A DNA stretch of 20,527 nucleotides from JAENVU01 sp031430375. Its GTDB lineage: Bacteria; Actinomycetota; Acidimicrobiia; IMCC26256; JAENVU01. Positions 8,195 to 15,907 of this stretch are shown one piece after another. How positions within the stretch are numbered: the first letter of the stretch is position 1; every line of letters starts with the position of its first letter. The position numbers and the translations under genes were made by a program. Under the pieces are notes generated by a model, which did no database searches, was not told where the DNA came from, and worked only from the letters and a program-made list of their open reading frames with translations. The DNA lies in contig JANPBJ010000224.1 in assembly GCA_031430375.1 (NCBI GenBank), positions 1 through 20,527 of the forward strand, written 5' to 3'.

Positions 8195-9091
8195 GTGCGA
8201 TTCGGAGTACATACCGGCCTTCAGAACACCACCATTGCGGAGCTGCAATCTCTGTGGCGCCGCATCGAGAACCATGGATTCGAATGGATCTCGATCTGGG
8301 ATCACTTCTACTCGGCCGATGCCACGGGCAACCCGCATTGTCTCGAAGCGGTCGCCAGCCATGCGGCGCTTGCGGCAGCCACCGAGAAGGTGCGGTGCGG
8401 GAGTCTGGTGTACTCCGTGGGGTACCGGCATCCTGCCGTGATCGCGAACGCGATGGCCACCCTCGACCAAATCGCGCAAGGTCGCATCACCCTCGGCATG
8501 GGCGGCGGTTGGATGGCCAACGAGTATGACGTCTACGGGATGCCATTCCCGTCGGCGGGGGTTCGGCTCCGCCAGGTGAACGAAGCGATTCAGTGTGTAC
8601 GCGGCCTGCTCACCCAACAACACACGAACTTCGACGGCGAGTTCTTCACGATGCGCGACGCTCAGTGCGAGCCGAAGCCGCTGCAAGAACGCTTGCCCAT
8701 CTGGATCGGCGGCGGCGGGGAGAAGGTCACGCTGCGCATTGCCGCCGAACATGCCGACGGCTGGAACGTGCCGTTCATCGCGCCCGATGCCTTCGCCCAC
8801 AAAGTTGGCGTGCTGAGCAACCACTGCGACGCGGTAGGACGCGACCCCGCCACGATCGAACGGGCAATCAACGTGGGAATCGCGATGCGACCCGGTGACC
8901 TCGAGGCACAGTTCGGTGCGATGGCGAACTACGTGGGGCCCGGCGTGTTGCAAGGGAGCGTGCAAGAGATTGTGGACCGCGTCGGCGCGTACCACGACGC
9001 CGGTGCCGACTGGCTCATCCTCGCGATGCGCGCACCTTTCGATCTTGACGGCCTCGACATGTTCGCATCCGAGGTCCTCCCTCACCTGTGA
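8195..9091 (+). CDS. Luciferase-like (LLM) F420-dependent oxidoreductase
   Basis: A 298-residue TIM-barrel of the bacterial luciferase-like monooxygenase superfamily, F420-type, common in actinobacteria. Typical stretches: FEWISIWDHFYSAD, KVRCGSLVYSVGYRHPAVIANAMATLDQIAQGR, ITLGMGGGWMANEYDVYGMPF, LPIWIGGGGEKVTLRIAAEHADGWN and the C-terminal AGADWLILAMRAPF. Such enzymes move hydride or oxygen with F420H2 or FMN; substrate cannot be assigned, and F420 over FMN is inference from resemblance. The frame is open to 7877, but family similarity starts at VRFGVHTG, so GTG 8195 was chosen; it fits a leaderless transcript. The stop TGA overlaps the galT GTG by four bases (GTGA), implying coupled translation with galT. 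Confidence 0.88.
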   Translation: MRFGVHTGLQNTTIAELQSLWRRIENHGFEWISIWDHFYSADATGNPHCLEAVASHAALAAATEKVRCGSLVYSVGYRHPAVIANAMATLDQIAQGRITLGMGGGWMANEYDVYGMPFPSAGVRLRQVNEAIQCVRGLLTQQHTNFDGEFFTMRDAQCEPKPLQERLPIWIGGGGEKVTLRIAAEHADGWNVPFIAPDAFAHKVGVLSNHCDAVGRDPATIERAINVGIAMRPGDLEAQFGAMANYVGPGVLQGSVQEIVDRVGAYHDAGADWLILAMRAPFDLDGLDMFASEVLPHL

Positions 9092-10095
9092 GTGAGGCAC
9101 CGACTCCGATGAACCGGCCCGCGGTCGCCGAACCGGGCCTGACCGACCTGTCCGCAAGGCGAATCGCTCAGAATGACGAGGATCACTCCCACGAGTTGCG
9201 GCTTGATCCGCTCACGAGGGAGTGGGTGGCGATTGTTGGGGCGCGCCAAGACCGTCCGAACCAACCAACGGTCGGGTGTCCATTCTGCGTTGGCGGGGTC
9301 GAAGCCCCGGAGCCTTACTCTGTGCGCGCCTTCGCCAACCGATGGCCGCCGCTCGTCCCCGGTCCTGAGATCGATCTGGCGGTTCCTGACCCTGCCGGTC
9401 ACTTCCTCACGAGACCGGCACGCGGCGCCGCGGAGGTTGTGCTCTACACCTCGGAGCACACCGGCTCCTTGGCCACGGTGGGGATCAAGGGTGTCCGCGC
9501 CGTCATCGATCTGTGGGCTGACCGCACGACCGAGCTGATGGCGCGCGCCGCGATCGAATACGTACTGATCTTCGAGAATCGTGGTGCCGAAGTAGGCGCG
9601 ACGATCCCTCACCCGCACGGTCAGATCTACGGCTTCCCTACGATTCCCCCGCTCCCGGCCCGAGAAGAAGCGGTCGCCAACGCCCATGGGTGCCCGTTGT
9701 GCACGGTCGTTCCGGCGGAGATCGAAGCCAAGGATCGGGTGATCTACGACGGTGGCGACTGGGTGACCCACGTTCCCTTTGCCGCTGGCCATCCGTTTGC
9801 GACGCTGCTCGCCCCGCGCCGACACGTTCACGACCTGGCGATGCTCGACGACGCCGGCCGCGACGGGCTCGCGACCGCGCTGGTCGACATCGTGAGTCGG
9901 TATGACCGCATGTATGACGAGCCGGTGCCGTACCTCATGTGGATCCACCAAGGCGTGCACGTGCACGCGCACTTCGCCCCGATGCACCGCGCGCCCGGCG
10001 TGCTCCGCTATGTGGCTTCGGCTGAAGTCGGCAGCGCGATGCTGTCGAACCCGGTCAGCCCCGAAGCCGCGGCGGAGCAACTCCGCCGCGCGTGA
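9088..10095 (+). CDS. galT: Galactose-1-phosphate uridylyltransferase
   Basis: A 335-residue Leloir-pathway enzyme exchanging UMP between UDP-glucose and galactose 1-phosphate. Seen: HELRLDPLTREWVAIVGARQ (about 35-54), the metal-binding CPFC (Cys64, Cys67), ENRGAEVGATIPHPHGQIYG with the HPH active site (His175, His177 as the UMP-accepting nucleophile), a second CPLC pair (202-205), and HQGVHVHAHFAPMHR (287-301). Length is normal for HIT-superfamily GalT. GTG 9088 overlaps the stop of the oxidoreductase gene; an internal ATG at codon 8 is an alternative. The stop is one base from the stop of the convergent membrane gene. galK lies about 0.9 kb downstream, beyond that gene. galE is not in the window. 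Confidence 0.95.
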   Translation: MSEAPTPMNRPAVAEPGLTDLSARRIAQNDEDHSHELRLDPLTREWVAIVGARQDRPNQPTVGCPFCVGGVEAPEPYSVRAFANRWPPLVPGPEIDLAVPDPAGHFLTRPARGAAEVVLYTSEHTGSLATVGIKGVRAVIDLWADRTTELMARAAIEYVLIFENRGAEVGATIPHPHGQIYGFPTIPPLPAREEAVANAHGCPLCTVVPAEIEAKDRVIYDGGDWVTHVPFAAGHPFATLLAPRRHVHDLAMLDDAGRDGLATALVDIVSRYDRMYDEPVPYLMWIHQGVHVHAHFAPMHRAPGVLRYVASAEVGSAMLSNPVSPEAAAEQLRRA

Positions 10096-10096
10096 C

Positions 10097-10957
10097 TCAG
10101 CGCCCGAACGCGCCCATCTTTTTCTTGGGTCCGAAGGCGTTCTCAATGTCAACCGACCCAAACGCGGCCGGGACCTGGCCATCCACGGCGTACCGGTAGA
10201 GGGCGGTCCGATAAATCCCGCTCAGCGCCGCGATAATCACCTGACCCACGATGATGATGAGCACGGCGATTGCTACACACACGATGCCGATCACGGCAAT
10301 GCCGGACGCAACGCCGAGCACACCAATCAACAGGGCCGGAAGAAAGAAGATGATGCCTAGCGCGCTCATACCAACCTGCGCGGCAAGGTTCTCTCCCCAG
10401 GTTTGCTTGAACAGCACGCCGGAGCGCTTGAGCGCGTTCACCGGACCGAGGTCTTCAAACATGATGATCGGTACCGCGAGGAAGGTGAGAATGTTGAACG
10501 CGGCCCCGAGAAATCCAGAAATAATCGGTCCGAGGAATCCCGCGCGGTCTTCAATCGCCCGGAGGATCACCGACACCGTTGCCAGCACGATCGACCACCC
10601 GAAAATCCGCGAGATACGCGACGATGCCACCGCGAGCGATTGGCTCATCGATGAGTCCCGACCCTGGAGACGTTCGTTCGCGCCCACCACCAGGGCGGAG
10701 AGAAAGTAGGTCTGAGCGAAGGCGACCCCGAGGTAGCCGACACCGACGATCACATAGGTCGCAACGTTGGCGGTATACGCCTCGTTGCCACCGGTACCGC
10801 TCTTCCCGAGGGTGAACCACCCGATCGCAGCCAACACGAGTATCACGACCAACGAAGCCATTGCGCCGAAGACCGGGAACATCGCGAGCGAGCGTTCCGA
10901 CTTCAGCACGGCCCAGCTGGCTTTGGCGAGTTCAATCGAGCGTTTGATGCGTCCCAT
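10097..10957 (-). CDS. DUF6159-like multi-pass membrane protein
   Basis: 286 residues with about six hydrophobic segments (near 25-45, 65-90, 125-150, 165-185, 205-235 and 240-265), beginning MGRIKRSIELAKASW, a pattern I associate with DUF6159 proteins. Further features: a central ANERLQGRDSSMSQSL loop, NALKRSGVLFKQTWGENL, a C-terminal RTALYRYAVDGQVP segment and a basic tail containing KKK. No catalytic motif. The open frame extends 36 codons upstream of ATG 10957, but that part overlaps the galK start and is not membrane-like, so the shorter form was chosen. It is divergent from galK (46 bases) and convergent with galT (1 base). Function unknown; family assignment moderately sure. Confidence 0.85.
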   Translation of the reverse strand: MGRIKRSIELAKASWAVLKSERSLAMFPVFGAMASLVVILVLAAIGWFTLGKSGTGGNEAYTANVATYVIVGVGYLGVAFAQTYFLSALVVGANERLQGRDSSMSQSLAVASSRISRIFGWSIVLATVSVILRAIEDRAGFLGPIISGFLGAAFNILTFLAVPIIMFEDLGPVNALKRSGVLFKQTWGENLAAQVGMSALGIIFFLPALLIGVLGVASGIAVIGIVCVAIAVLIIIVGQVIIAALSGIYRTALYRYAVDGQVPAAFGSVDIENAFGPKKKMGAFGR

Positions 10958-11003
10958 AGCCCCAGTATCGTCTAGCAGCGCGGCGAAATGAAGGACAACA
11001 TCA

Positions 11004-12080
11004 ATGGTGAACCGAATCCCAACCGTGCGCGCGCCCGGCCGCGTCAACCTGATTGGCGAGCACACCGACTATTCGCACGGTTTCTGCCTTCCCGTCGCGA
11101 TTGACCGCGACTGTCGCATCAGGGTCACCCTCACCGATTCCCACGCGGTCCGCGCCACGTCCCACCAGCTCAGTGGTGCCGCAGAGGTGTCCACACGAAC
11201 CGCGAACATCAGCAAGGACTCCGCACCCTGGGGGAAGTTCATCGCCGGCGCGGTCCGTGTGATCACCGACCGCGGACACACCGTGACGGGTGCCGATCTC
11301 GACATCAACTCCACCGTCCCCGCCGGTTCCGGGTTGTCGTCATCGTCCGCACTTTCGATCGCGCTCGTGCTGAGCCTGCTCCCTCCCGGCGCCCCGGAAC
11401 GCGCCGACCGGCGAGAGATTGCGAAACTCGCGCTCGCGGCCGAGGTTCACGCGACCGGAGTACCCGGTGGCCTGCTCGACCAAATGGCCTCACTCTTCGG
11501 ACAGGCGGGCCATGCGCTGCTCCTCGATTGCCGATCCCTCGCCGTCGAGCCGGTGCCGCTTCCCGACTCACTTCGAATTGTCGTCGTCCACTCCGGTCTT
11601 CCTCGCGAACTCGCGAACTCCGAGTACGGGCAGCGCCGCGCCGCGTGCGAAGCAGCCGCCGCGCGGCTCGGCCTCGTCGCCCTCCGTGACGCCACGGCCG
11701 AACAGGTGGCGGACGATCCGTTCGCCCGCCATGTGGTGAGCGAAAACGTCCGGGTCTTGGACTTCGTGGCTGCGCTGCGCACCGGTGAGCTCGACCGCCT
11801 CGGCCCGATTTTGCTCGCCGGCCATGCCAGCCTGCGGGACGATTTTCGGGTCTCCACTCCCGAACTGGACCTCCTGGTGGAGTTGCTGGTCGAGTTCGGC
11901 GCCATCGGTGCCCGACTCACCGGCGCCGGTTTCGGAGGATGTGTCCTCGGGCTCGTTCCCGCTGAACTCGACCGGGAGTGCCTCGCCGCCACCAGAGCTG
12001 CATATTCTCAACGCACTGATCGCCGACCGCAGGGATTCACGGTCGGAGCCGTGGACGGTGCCGGAGACGCCTCCTGGTGA
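11004..12080 (+). CDS. galK: Galactokinase
   Basis: A 358-residue GHMP kinase phosphorylating galactose at C1 with ATP, the first step of the Leloir pathway; cytosolic. Motif 1, the galactokinase signature GRVNLIGEHTDY, is at 12-23. The ATP-binding motif PAGSGLSSSSAL is at 106-117. The catalytic aspartate region is GGLLDQMASLFG (Asp159), slightly different from the usual GIMDQ. Motif 3, TGAGFGGC, is at 306-313. ATG 11004 has AAGGAC about 9 bases upstream; a GTG one codon later is possible. The product of this gene is the substrate of galT, and the two would form one pathway although the membrane gene separates them. A compact hairpin overlaps the stop codon. Confidence 0.96.
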   Translation: MVNRIPTVRAPGRVNLIGEHTDYSHGFCLPVAIDRDCRIRVTLTDSHAVRATSHQLSGAAEVSTRTANISKDSAPWGKFIAGAVRVITDRGHTVTGADLDINSTVPAGSGLSSSSALSIALVLSLLPPGAPERADRREIAKLALAAEVHATGVPGGLLDQMASLFGQAGHALLLDCRSLAVEPVPLPDSLRIVVVHSGLPRELANSEYGQRRAACEAAAARLGLVALRDATAEQVADDPFARHVVSENVRVLDFVAALRTGELDRLGPILLAGHASLRDDFRVSTPELDLLVELLVEFGAIGARLTGAGFGGCVLGLVPAELDRECLAATRAAYSQRTDRRPQGFTVGAVDGAGDASW

Positions 12081-12096
12081 GCCCGGCTGGGGCTCA
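12078..12096 (+). terminator. galK hairpin terminator
   Basis: TGAGCCC-GGCTG-GGGCTCA forms a 7-bp GC-rich stem with a 5-base loop, beginning with the galK stop codon itself. No T-run follows, as is common for actinobacterial hairpin terminators. Confidence 0.5.
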
Positions 12097-12129
12097 AGAC
12101 GCCCGCCCGCCTGGTCGATGGAAGGGCAG

Positions 12130-12144
12130 GACTCACCGTGAGTC
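12130..12144. promoter_or_regulatory. Perfect palindrome upstream of the GGDEF-EAL gene
   Basis: GACTCAC-C-GTGAGTC is a 7+1+7 perfect palindrome, 24 bases before the start ATG at 12169. A one-base loop is poor for an RNA hairpin, so a DNA-binding operator is more likely. The GAGG ribosome binding site at 12160-12163 follows it. Confidence 0.45.
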
Positions 12145-12168
12145 TCATGGGTCGGGTACGAGGTTGCG

Positions 12169-14526
12169 ATGGAGACGACAGCGACGCCCGCATTGGGCGG
12201 TGAACCACTACACACGACGCGTTCGATGACCGTCTTGTTCGCGATCGGCTTCGCGTGCATCGCGGCCAATGCCTTCGGTCTCCTTGGTCCGCTGTCGCCC
12301 GCCCTATTCCCGGCCCTCACCCTCGCCGCGTTCATGGCCACCATCGTCGGCGTCCGCCGCTATGACCCCGAGGTCAGGTGGCCCTGGTACACGTTGGCGT
12401 TCGGTTTCGCGCTGTTTTTCGCGGGCGGGATCGCACGCGAAGCAACGGATTCGCTCGGAGTACTCACCGTGCATCGTTCACTCGCGCCGGACCTCATCAC
12501 GATTCCGGGGTACGTGTTGGTCACCGTCGGACTCTTCGGATTCGCCAAAGCGCGGATCCGCGACACGGTTGCCCGGATTGACATCGCATTGGATGCCGGG
12601 GTCGCGGCCCTCGCCGCGCTCACCGTCGCGTGGCTCTTCCTCCTGAATCCTGCAGTGTTCACCGCGGAGAACGTTCCGCTCCAGGTCCGCCTACTCGTTG
12701 CTGCATACGTCCCCCTCTCGGTGTTCCTCGTCGCGAGTACCGCGGGGCTCGCCTTCGCCGCCGGCGGCCAGCAGCTCGTGGCCGACAAACTCCGCCTGGG
12801 CGCGATGACGTTTCTGCTCATTGGCGACGTGATCTTCATGCTGCTGGAGACCCAAACCGTTGCGATCCCGAAGCACATCGTGGAAGTCCCGTACGCACTG
12901 GCCTACCTGTCGTACATCGCCAGCGTGTTGCACCCGTCGATGCGAGCACAGACTGAGCCCAACCCGGTCCGGCGGTCTGGAGCGACCGTGGGTCGAGTAT
13001 CGGTCATCGCATTGGCCCTCGCAATACCCGGCATGGCCAGCGTGTTTCGGCTCAGCGCCCCAACCCGCGATCGCCTGGTCCTGGGTGGCATCGTGCTCAC
13101 GCTCACTTCATTGGCGATCCTCCGTCTGGTTCGCGCCCTCCGGAGCAACGCCCGTTCCGAGGCGCTCCTCACGTACCAGTCAACCCACGACTCGCTGACC
13201 GGGCTGCCCAACCGAGTCGGCCTGCATCACGAGATCATCGAACGGATCGAATCGGCGAGGGCCTCATCGTCGATGGTCGCGGTGTTCCTATGCGACATCG
13301 ACCGCTTCAAACTGATCAACGACAGCTACGGCCACAACTTTGGAGACGCCTTCCTCGAACAGGTGGGCGATCGGCTGCGGGCGGGGATCCGTCCGACCGA
13401 CGTTGTGGCACGTATCGGTGGCGACGAGTTCGTCGTCGTTCTCTCGCACCTCCACGTGGAGAGCGAGGCACTCGAACTCGCGCATCGCACCCAGCAGATC
13501 TTCGCCACTCCGTTCACCGTGCACGGCGCGGAGATCGCGTCATCAGTATCCGTCGGAGTGGCGATCGGCGACCCCAGCGATGTGACCACAACACCCGAGG
13601 CGCTGATTCGCGACGCCGACATCGCCGTCTACCAAGCCAAGGACTCCGGACGGAACACCGCGGTGGTCTTCGACGCATCCATGCGCGATCGCATTTCGCA
13701 TCGCCTGGCCGTTGAACGAGATCTCCGTCATGCACTCGAACGGCATGAACTTGCGGTCCACTATCAGCCGATCGTCGACCTCACGTCCGGACGGGTCTCC
13801 GGCTTCGAAGCATTGCTTCGGTGGTCACACCCCACATGGGGTCAGGTTGCCCCGATGTCGTTCATCCCGGTCGCGGAAGACACGGGGCTCATCATCGACA
13901 TTGGAGCCTGGGTGCTGGAACAGGCCTGCGGCCAACTCGCGGAGTGGCGGGCCACCTTGCCTCGCTCGAACCGTCTCCAAATGTCGGTGAACCTCTCGGC
14001 CTGCCAACTCCGTGATTCCGCGATTGTGGAACAGGTGCGGCGAGTGTTGGTCGAATCTGGTCTTCCCCAAGATGCGTTGACTCTTGAACTCACCGAGTCA
14101 ACCCTGATGGAGAATCCGGCCGCGGCGGCGGAACTACTCAATCGCTTGAAGAGTCTCGGAATAGGACTGTCGATCGACGACTTCGGCACCGGCTATTCAT
14201 CGCTCGCGTATCTGCGCCGGTTCCCGGTCGACGTCGTCAAGATCGATCGCGCCTTCGTGATGGATCTCGAGGATGAGGACACATCGGATGCCACCCTCGT
14301 GGCCGCCATCGTCGCGATGGCCGGTGCGCTGGGAATCGGCACCGTCGCGGAGGGCGTGGAGACCATGGGCCAGGCGCGGCGACTCACCGATCTCGGCTGC
14401 GACCTGGGCCAGGGCTACCTCTACTCACGCCCAATCGAAGCGGCGTTGATCCCCGCCGCCATCAATCGCATCGAGGCCGAGGCCCGTGGTCGACTCCAAG
14501 CCGTCCGCACCGAGAAGAGCGCCTGA
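12169..14526 (+). CDS. Membrane-anchored GGDEF-EAL c-di-GMP enzyme
   Basis: 785 residues. The first 325 contain about nine or ten hydrophobic segments forming a membrane domain I cannot name. The GGDEF domain (about 330-505) keeps CDIDRFKLINDSYGHNFGD (375-393), the active loop RIGGDEF (415-421) and an RxxD inhibitory-site motif RPTD (408-411) at the correct distance. The EAL domain (about 513-770) keeps EALLR (547-551), Asn608, Glu640/Glu643 in LELTEST, DDFGTGYSSL (670-679), Lys691, Glu728 in AEGVET and GQGYLYSRP. Both synthesis and breakdown of cyclic di-GMP are therefore chemically possible, with product inhibition of the cyclase. The membrane domain is presumably the sensor. ATG 12169 has GAGG 5 bases upstream and a palindromic site before it. 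No partner gene is adjacent. Confidence 0.95.
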   Translation: METTATPALGGEPLHTTRSMTVLFAIGFACIAANAFGLLGPLSPALFPALTLAAFMATIVGVRRYDPEVRWPWYTLAFGFALFFAGGIAREATDSLGVLTVHRSLAPDLITIPGYVLVTVGLFGFAKARIRDTVARIDIALDAGVAALAALTVAWLFLLNPAVFTAENVPLQVRLLVAAYVPLSVFLVASTAGLAFAAGGQQLVADKLRLGAMTFLLIGDVIFMLLETQTVAIPKHIVEVPYALAYLSYIASVLHPSMRAQTEPNPVRRSGATVGRVSVIALALAIPGMASVFRLSAPTRDRLVLGGIVLTLTSLAILRLVRALRSNARSEALLTYQSTHDSLTGLPNRVGLHHEIIERIESARASSSMVAVFLCDIDRFKLINDSYGHNFGDAFLEQVGDRLRAGIRPTDVVARIGGDEFVVVLSHLHVESEALELAHRTQQIFATPFTVHGAEIASSVSVGVAIGDPSDVTTTPEALIRDADIAVYQAKDSGRNTAVVFDASMRDRISHRLAVERDLRHALERHELAVHYQPIVDLTSGRVSGFEALLRWSHPTWGQVAPMSFIPVAEDTGLIIDIGAWVLEQACGQLAEWRATLPRSNRLQMSVNLSACQLRDSAIVEQVRRVLVESGLPQDALTLELTESTLMENPAAAAELLNRLKSLGIGLSIDDFGTGYSSLAYLRRFPVDVVKIDRAFVMDLEDEDTSDATLVAAIVAMAGALGIGTVAEGVETMGQARRLTDLGCDLGQGYLYSRPIEAALIPAAINRIEAEARGRLQAVRTEKSA

Positions 14527-14545
14527 CGCTCGTTGCATCATGATC

Positions 14546-14575
14546 GGGCGCGCCGCTTCATCCGGTCACGCGCCC
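14546..14575. terminator. Inverted repeat between convergent genes
   Basis: GGGCGCG (14546-14552) and CGCGCCC (14569-14575) form a 7-bp stem with a 16-base loop, in the 68-base gap between the GGDEF-EAL stop and the acyltransferase-like stop. It could serve both strands. No T-run. Confidence 0.4.
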
Positions 14576-14594
14576 TGACCCGCGCCTCTCTCGA

Positions 14595-15395
14595 TCAGAC
14601 CAAGACGACCGAGTTGGGGATTCGTGCCGCGATCTTCCGTGGCGTCTCGAACGACGGCTCCCGGACCACCGCTTCGATCCCCACGCCTCGGAACAAGATT
14701 CCGTGCATCCCGGGATCGGCGGCCTCCAATCGAGGTTCGTACTCGTTGAAGTCGCAGTAGAAGGGCGCGCTCAACGGTGAGTCGAGGTAGTTCATTGGTT
14801 CGACGCCAACAAACTCGTGGAACGGCTGCGTCGTCAGGTCCTGCATCAGTTTCACAACGTGGAGATCGAGCACCGCCACGAATTGACGGGCGCCGCCCGC
14901 GTGCAGCGACCGCACGACCGCCTGGTAGAGCGCCAGGCTGATCATGCCGTCAGTCGCCTTTCCCCGATAGTCGGCATGCACGGTCATCGTCACAATGTCC
15001 CAGACCTCGCGCATGTCCCAGTGGACTCCGGTTCGAGCGAGCACATCTGCGGTCCGTTGCTTCCACACTCCCTCAATATCCGCGAAGGTCTTGAGTCCAC
15101 GCTCCGACGGGGCCGTCACCCGAATCGCTCCTGCGGGAAGTGACCGAAGGTGATCCAACACACAGATGAAGTACGTGGACGGGTCATACATCGCATACTC
15201 GGCTTCGAGGAGTTCGGGAGTGTTGCCGAACCACTCGGCGAACACCGAGTGCTCCACCGACCGACCAAGTTCGGCCTCGGGTTCCTGCGCGGCAATCAGA
15301 TACACCCCAAAGGGTTCTGGCGGGTTCCCGGCGCGTTGGATCACGCCGCGGGCCATCTCTCGGAGTTCTTCTCGGACCAGATCGAGCTCCGCCAT
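14595..15395 (-). CDS. GNAT-fold protein resembling N-acyl amino acid / autoinducer synthases
   Basis: 266 residues, no signal peptide or membrane segment. The middle has the order of a GNAT acyltransferase: a strand with PAGAIRVTAPSERG (87-100), then WDIVTMTVHADYRGKATDGM (132-151), which corresponds to the acyl-donor-binding strand, loop and helix, then ALYQAVVRSLHAGGARQFVAVLDLHVVKLMQDL (155-187). This layout recalls long-chain N-acyl amino acid synthases and acyl-homoserine-lactone synthases more than small acetyltransferases. Exact family unknown to me. ATG (15395-15393) overlaps the upstream TGA as TGATG, with AAGG about 7 bases before, so it is coupled to the decarboxylase-like gene. I infer that it acylates an amine or amino acid. 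An unrelated role in the same fold cannot be excluded. Confidence 0.8.
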   Translation of the reverse strand: MAELDLVREELREMARGVIQRAGNPPEPFGVYLIAAQEPEAELGRSVEHSVFAEWFGNTPELLEAEYAMYDPSTYFICVLDHLRSLPAGAIRVTAPSERGLKTFADIEGVWKQRTADVLARTGVHWDMREVWDIVTMTVHADYRGKATDGMISLALYQAVVRSLHAGGARQFVAVLDLHVVKLMQDLTTQPFHEFVGVEPMNYLDSPLSAPFYCDFNEYEPRLEAADPGMHGILFRGVGIEAVVREPSFETPRKIAARIPNSVVLV

Positions 15396-15832
15396 CAGAA
15401 CGCCTTCGCCACGATGTGGGCGGCTCGAAAAAATCGATCGGTGTACGCGGCGGCGGCCTCCGGGTCGAACCGCTTACAGGTATAGATATCCACGCTGAAG
15501 AACAAGCGTGGTGACTCCCAGGCGTAGAAATGCGCGCCTGAAGTCTCCCAGTGGATCCACCCCGCCCAGCCGAACTTATCGGACCGATGCGTCACGGGAT
15601 CGAGCAAGGTGACCATGCCGCACGTGGCACTGAGTCCGTGGAGGTACTCGACAATTGCCGCCGCGGTTATTGGCTCTGCCGGGACACCTTCGATCACCAA
15701 GCGTTGGCGATGGATCTCCGGTGCAAGATCGAGCATGGGCGTGTTGGGTACCACGATCTCGACCGCGGGCAACGGTGCTTCGTGCGACGGAATGACGCCT
15801 CCCAAGGTGTCCCCAAGCAGCTTGCATTCCAT
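15395..15832 (-). CDS. Divergent S-adenosylmethionine decarboxylase-like protein
   Basis: 145 residues. From about 43 to 135 it follows the short bacterial AdoMet decarboxylase (SpeH) pattern: RLVIEGV near the start, an amphipathic helix, then GWAGWIHWETSGAHFYAW (88-105) and SVDIYTC (113-119). By the tryptophan anchor, Ser98 lies where SpeH cleaves itself to form the pyruvoyl group, and Cys119 matches the catalytic cysteine. The SpeH histidine that aids processing is Tyr103 here, the residue after the serine is Gly99 and not His, and one extra residue lies between Trp105 and the VDIYTC strand. So the fold is recognisable but the substrate is probably not ordinary AdoMet. ATG 15832 lacks a good Shine-Dalgarno; Met33 is an alternative start, since the first 40 residues have no SpeH counterpart. 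No spermidine synthase is nearby. Confidence 0.72.
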   Translation of the reverse strand: MECKLLGDTLGGVIPSHEAPLPAVEIVVPNTPMLDLAPEIHRQRLVIEGVPAEPITAAAIVEYLHGLSATCGMVTLLDPVTHRSDKFGWAGWIHWETSGAHFYAWESPRLFFSVDIYTCKRFDPEAAAAYTDRFFRAAHIVAKAF

Positions 15833-15845
15833 GCTTCGAATCAGA

Positions 15846-15863
15846 CGTCGTATCCATACGACG
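15846..15863. promoter_or_regulatory. Perfect 18-bp operator-like palindrome
   Basis: CGTCGTAT-CC-ATACGACG: two perfect 8-bp arms with a 2-bp centre, 13 bases upstream of the decarboxylase-like start and just downstream of its putative -10 box, so it would cover the transcription start. The size and position fit a TetR-type or similar dimeric repressor. No regulator gene is adjacent. Confidence 0.65.
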
Positions 15864-15871
15864 AATCGGAC

Positions 15872-15900
15872 ATTCTACTGCGCTCCCTACCAGGAGCGAA
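15872..15900 (-). promoter_or_regulatory. Putative promoter of the decarboxylase-acyltransferase pair
   Basis: On the minus strand TAGAAT (15877-15872) matches five of six TATAAT positions. A weak -35 TTCGCT (15900-15895) lies 17 bases upstream. Transcription would start inside or just before the palindrome at 15863-15846. Confidence 0.45.
15881..15898 (-). terminator. Short hairpin after the BtuF-like gene
   Basis: CGCTCC-(6 bases)-GGAGCG, a 6-bp stem 10 bases beyond the BtuF-like stop on the minus strand. No T-run. It overlaps the promoter proposed for the next pair, so it may instead be incidental. Confidence 0.3.
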
Positions 15901-15907
15901 CCTGGCA

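Noticed and set aside
8060..9157. 365-codon minus-strand frame opposite the oxidoreductase
   Set aside because: Low-complexity Arg/His/Asp-rich translation, no motif, and a convincing gene on the other strand.
9082..10182. 366-codon minus-strand frame opposite galT
   Set aside because: galT is certain by its HPH and zinc motifs; the opposite frame has no recognisable domain.
10958..11065. 36-codon N-terminal extension of the DUF6159-like protein
   Set aside because: It would cross the galK start and adds a sequence unlike a membrane-protein N-terminus; MGRIKRS at 10957 is the natural start.
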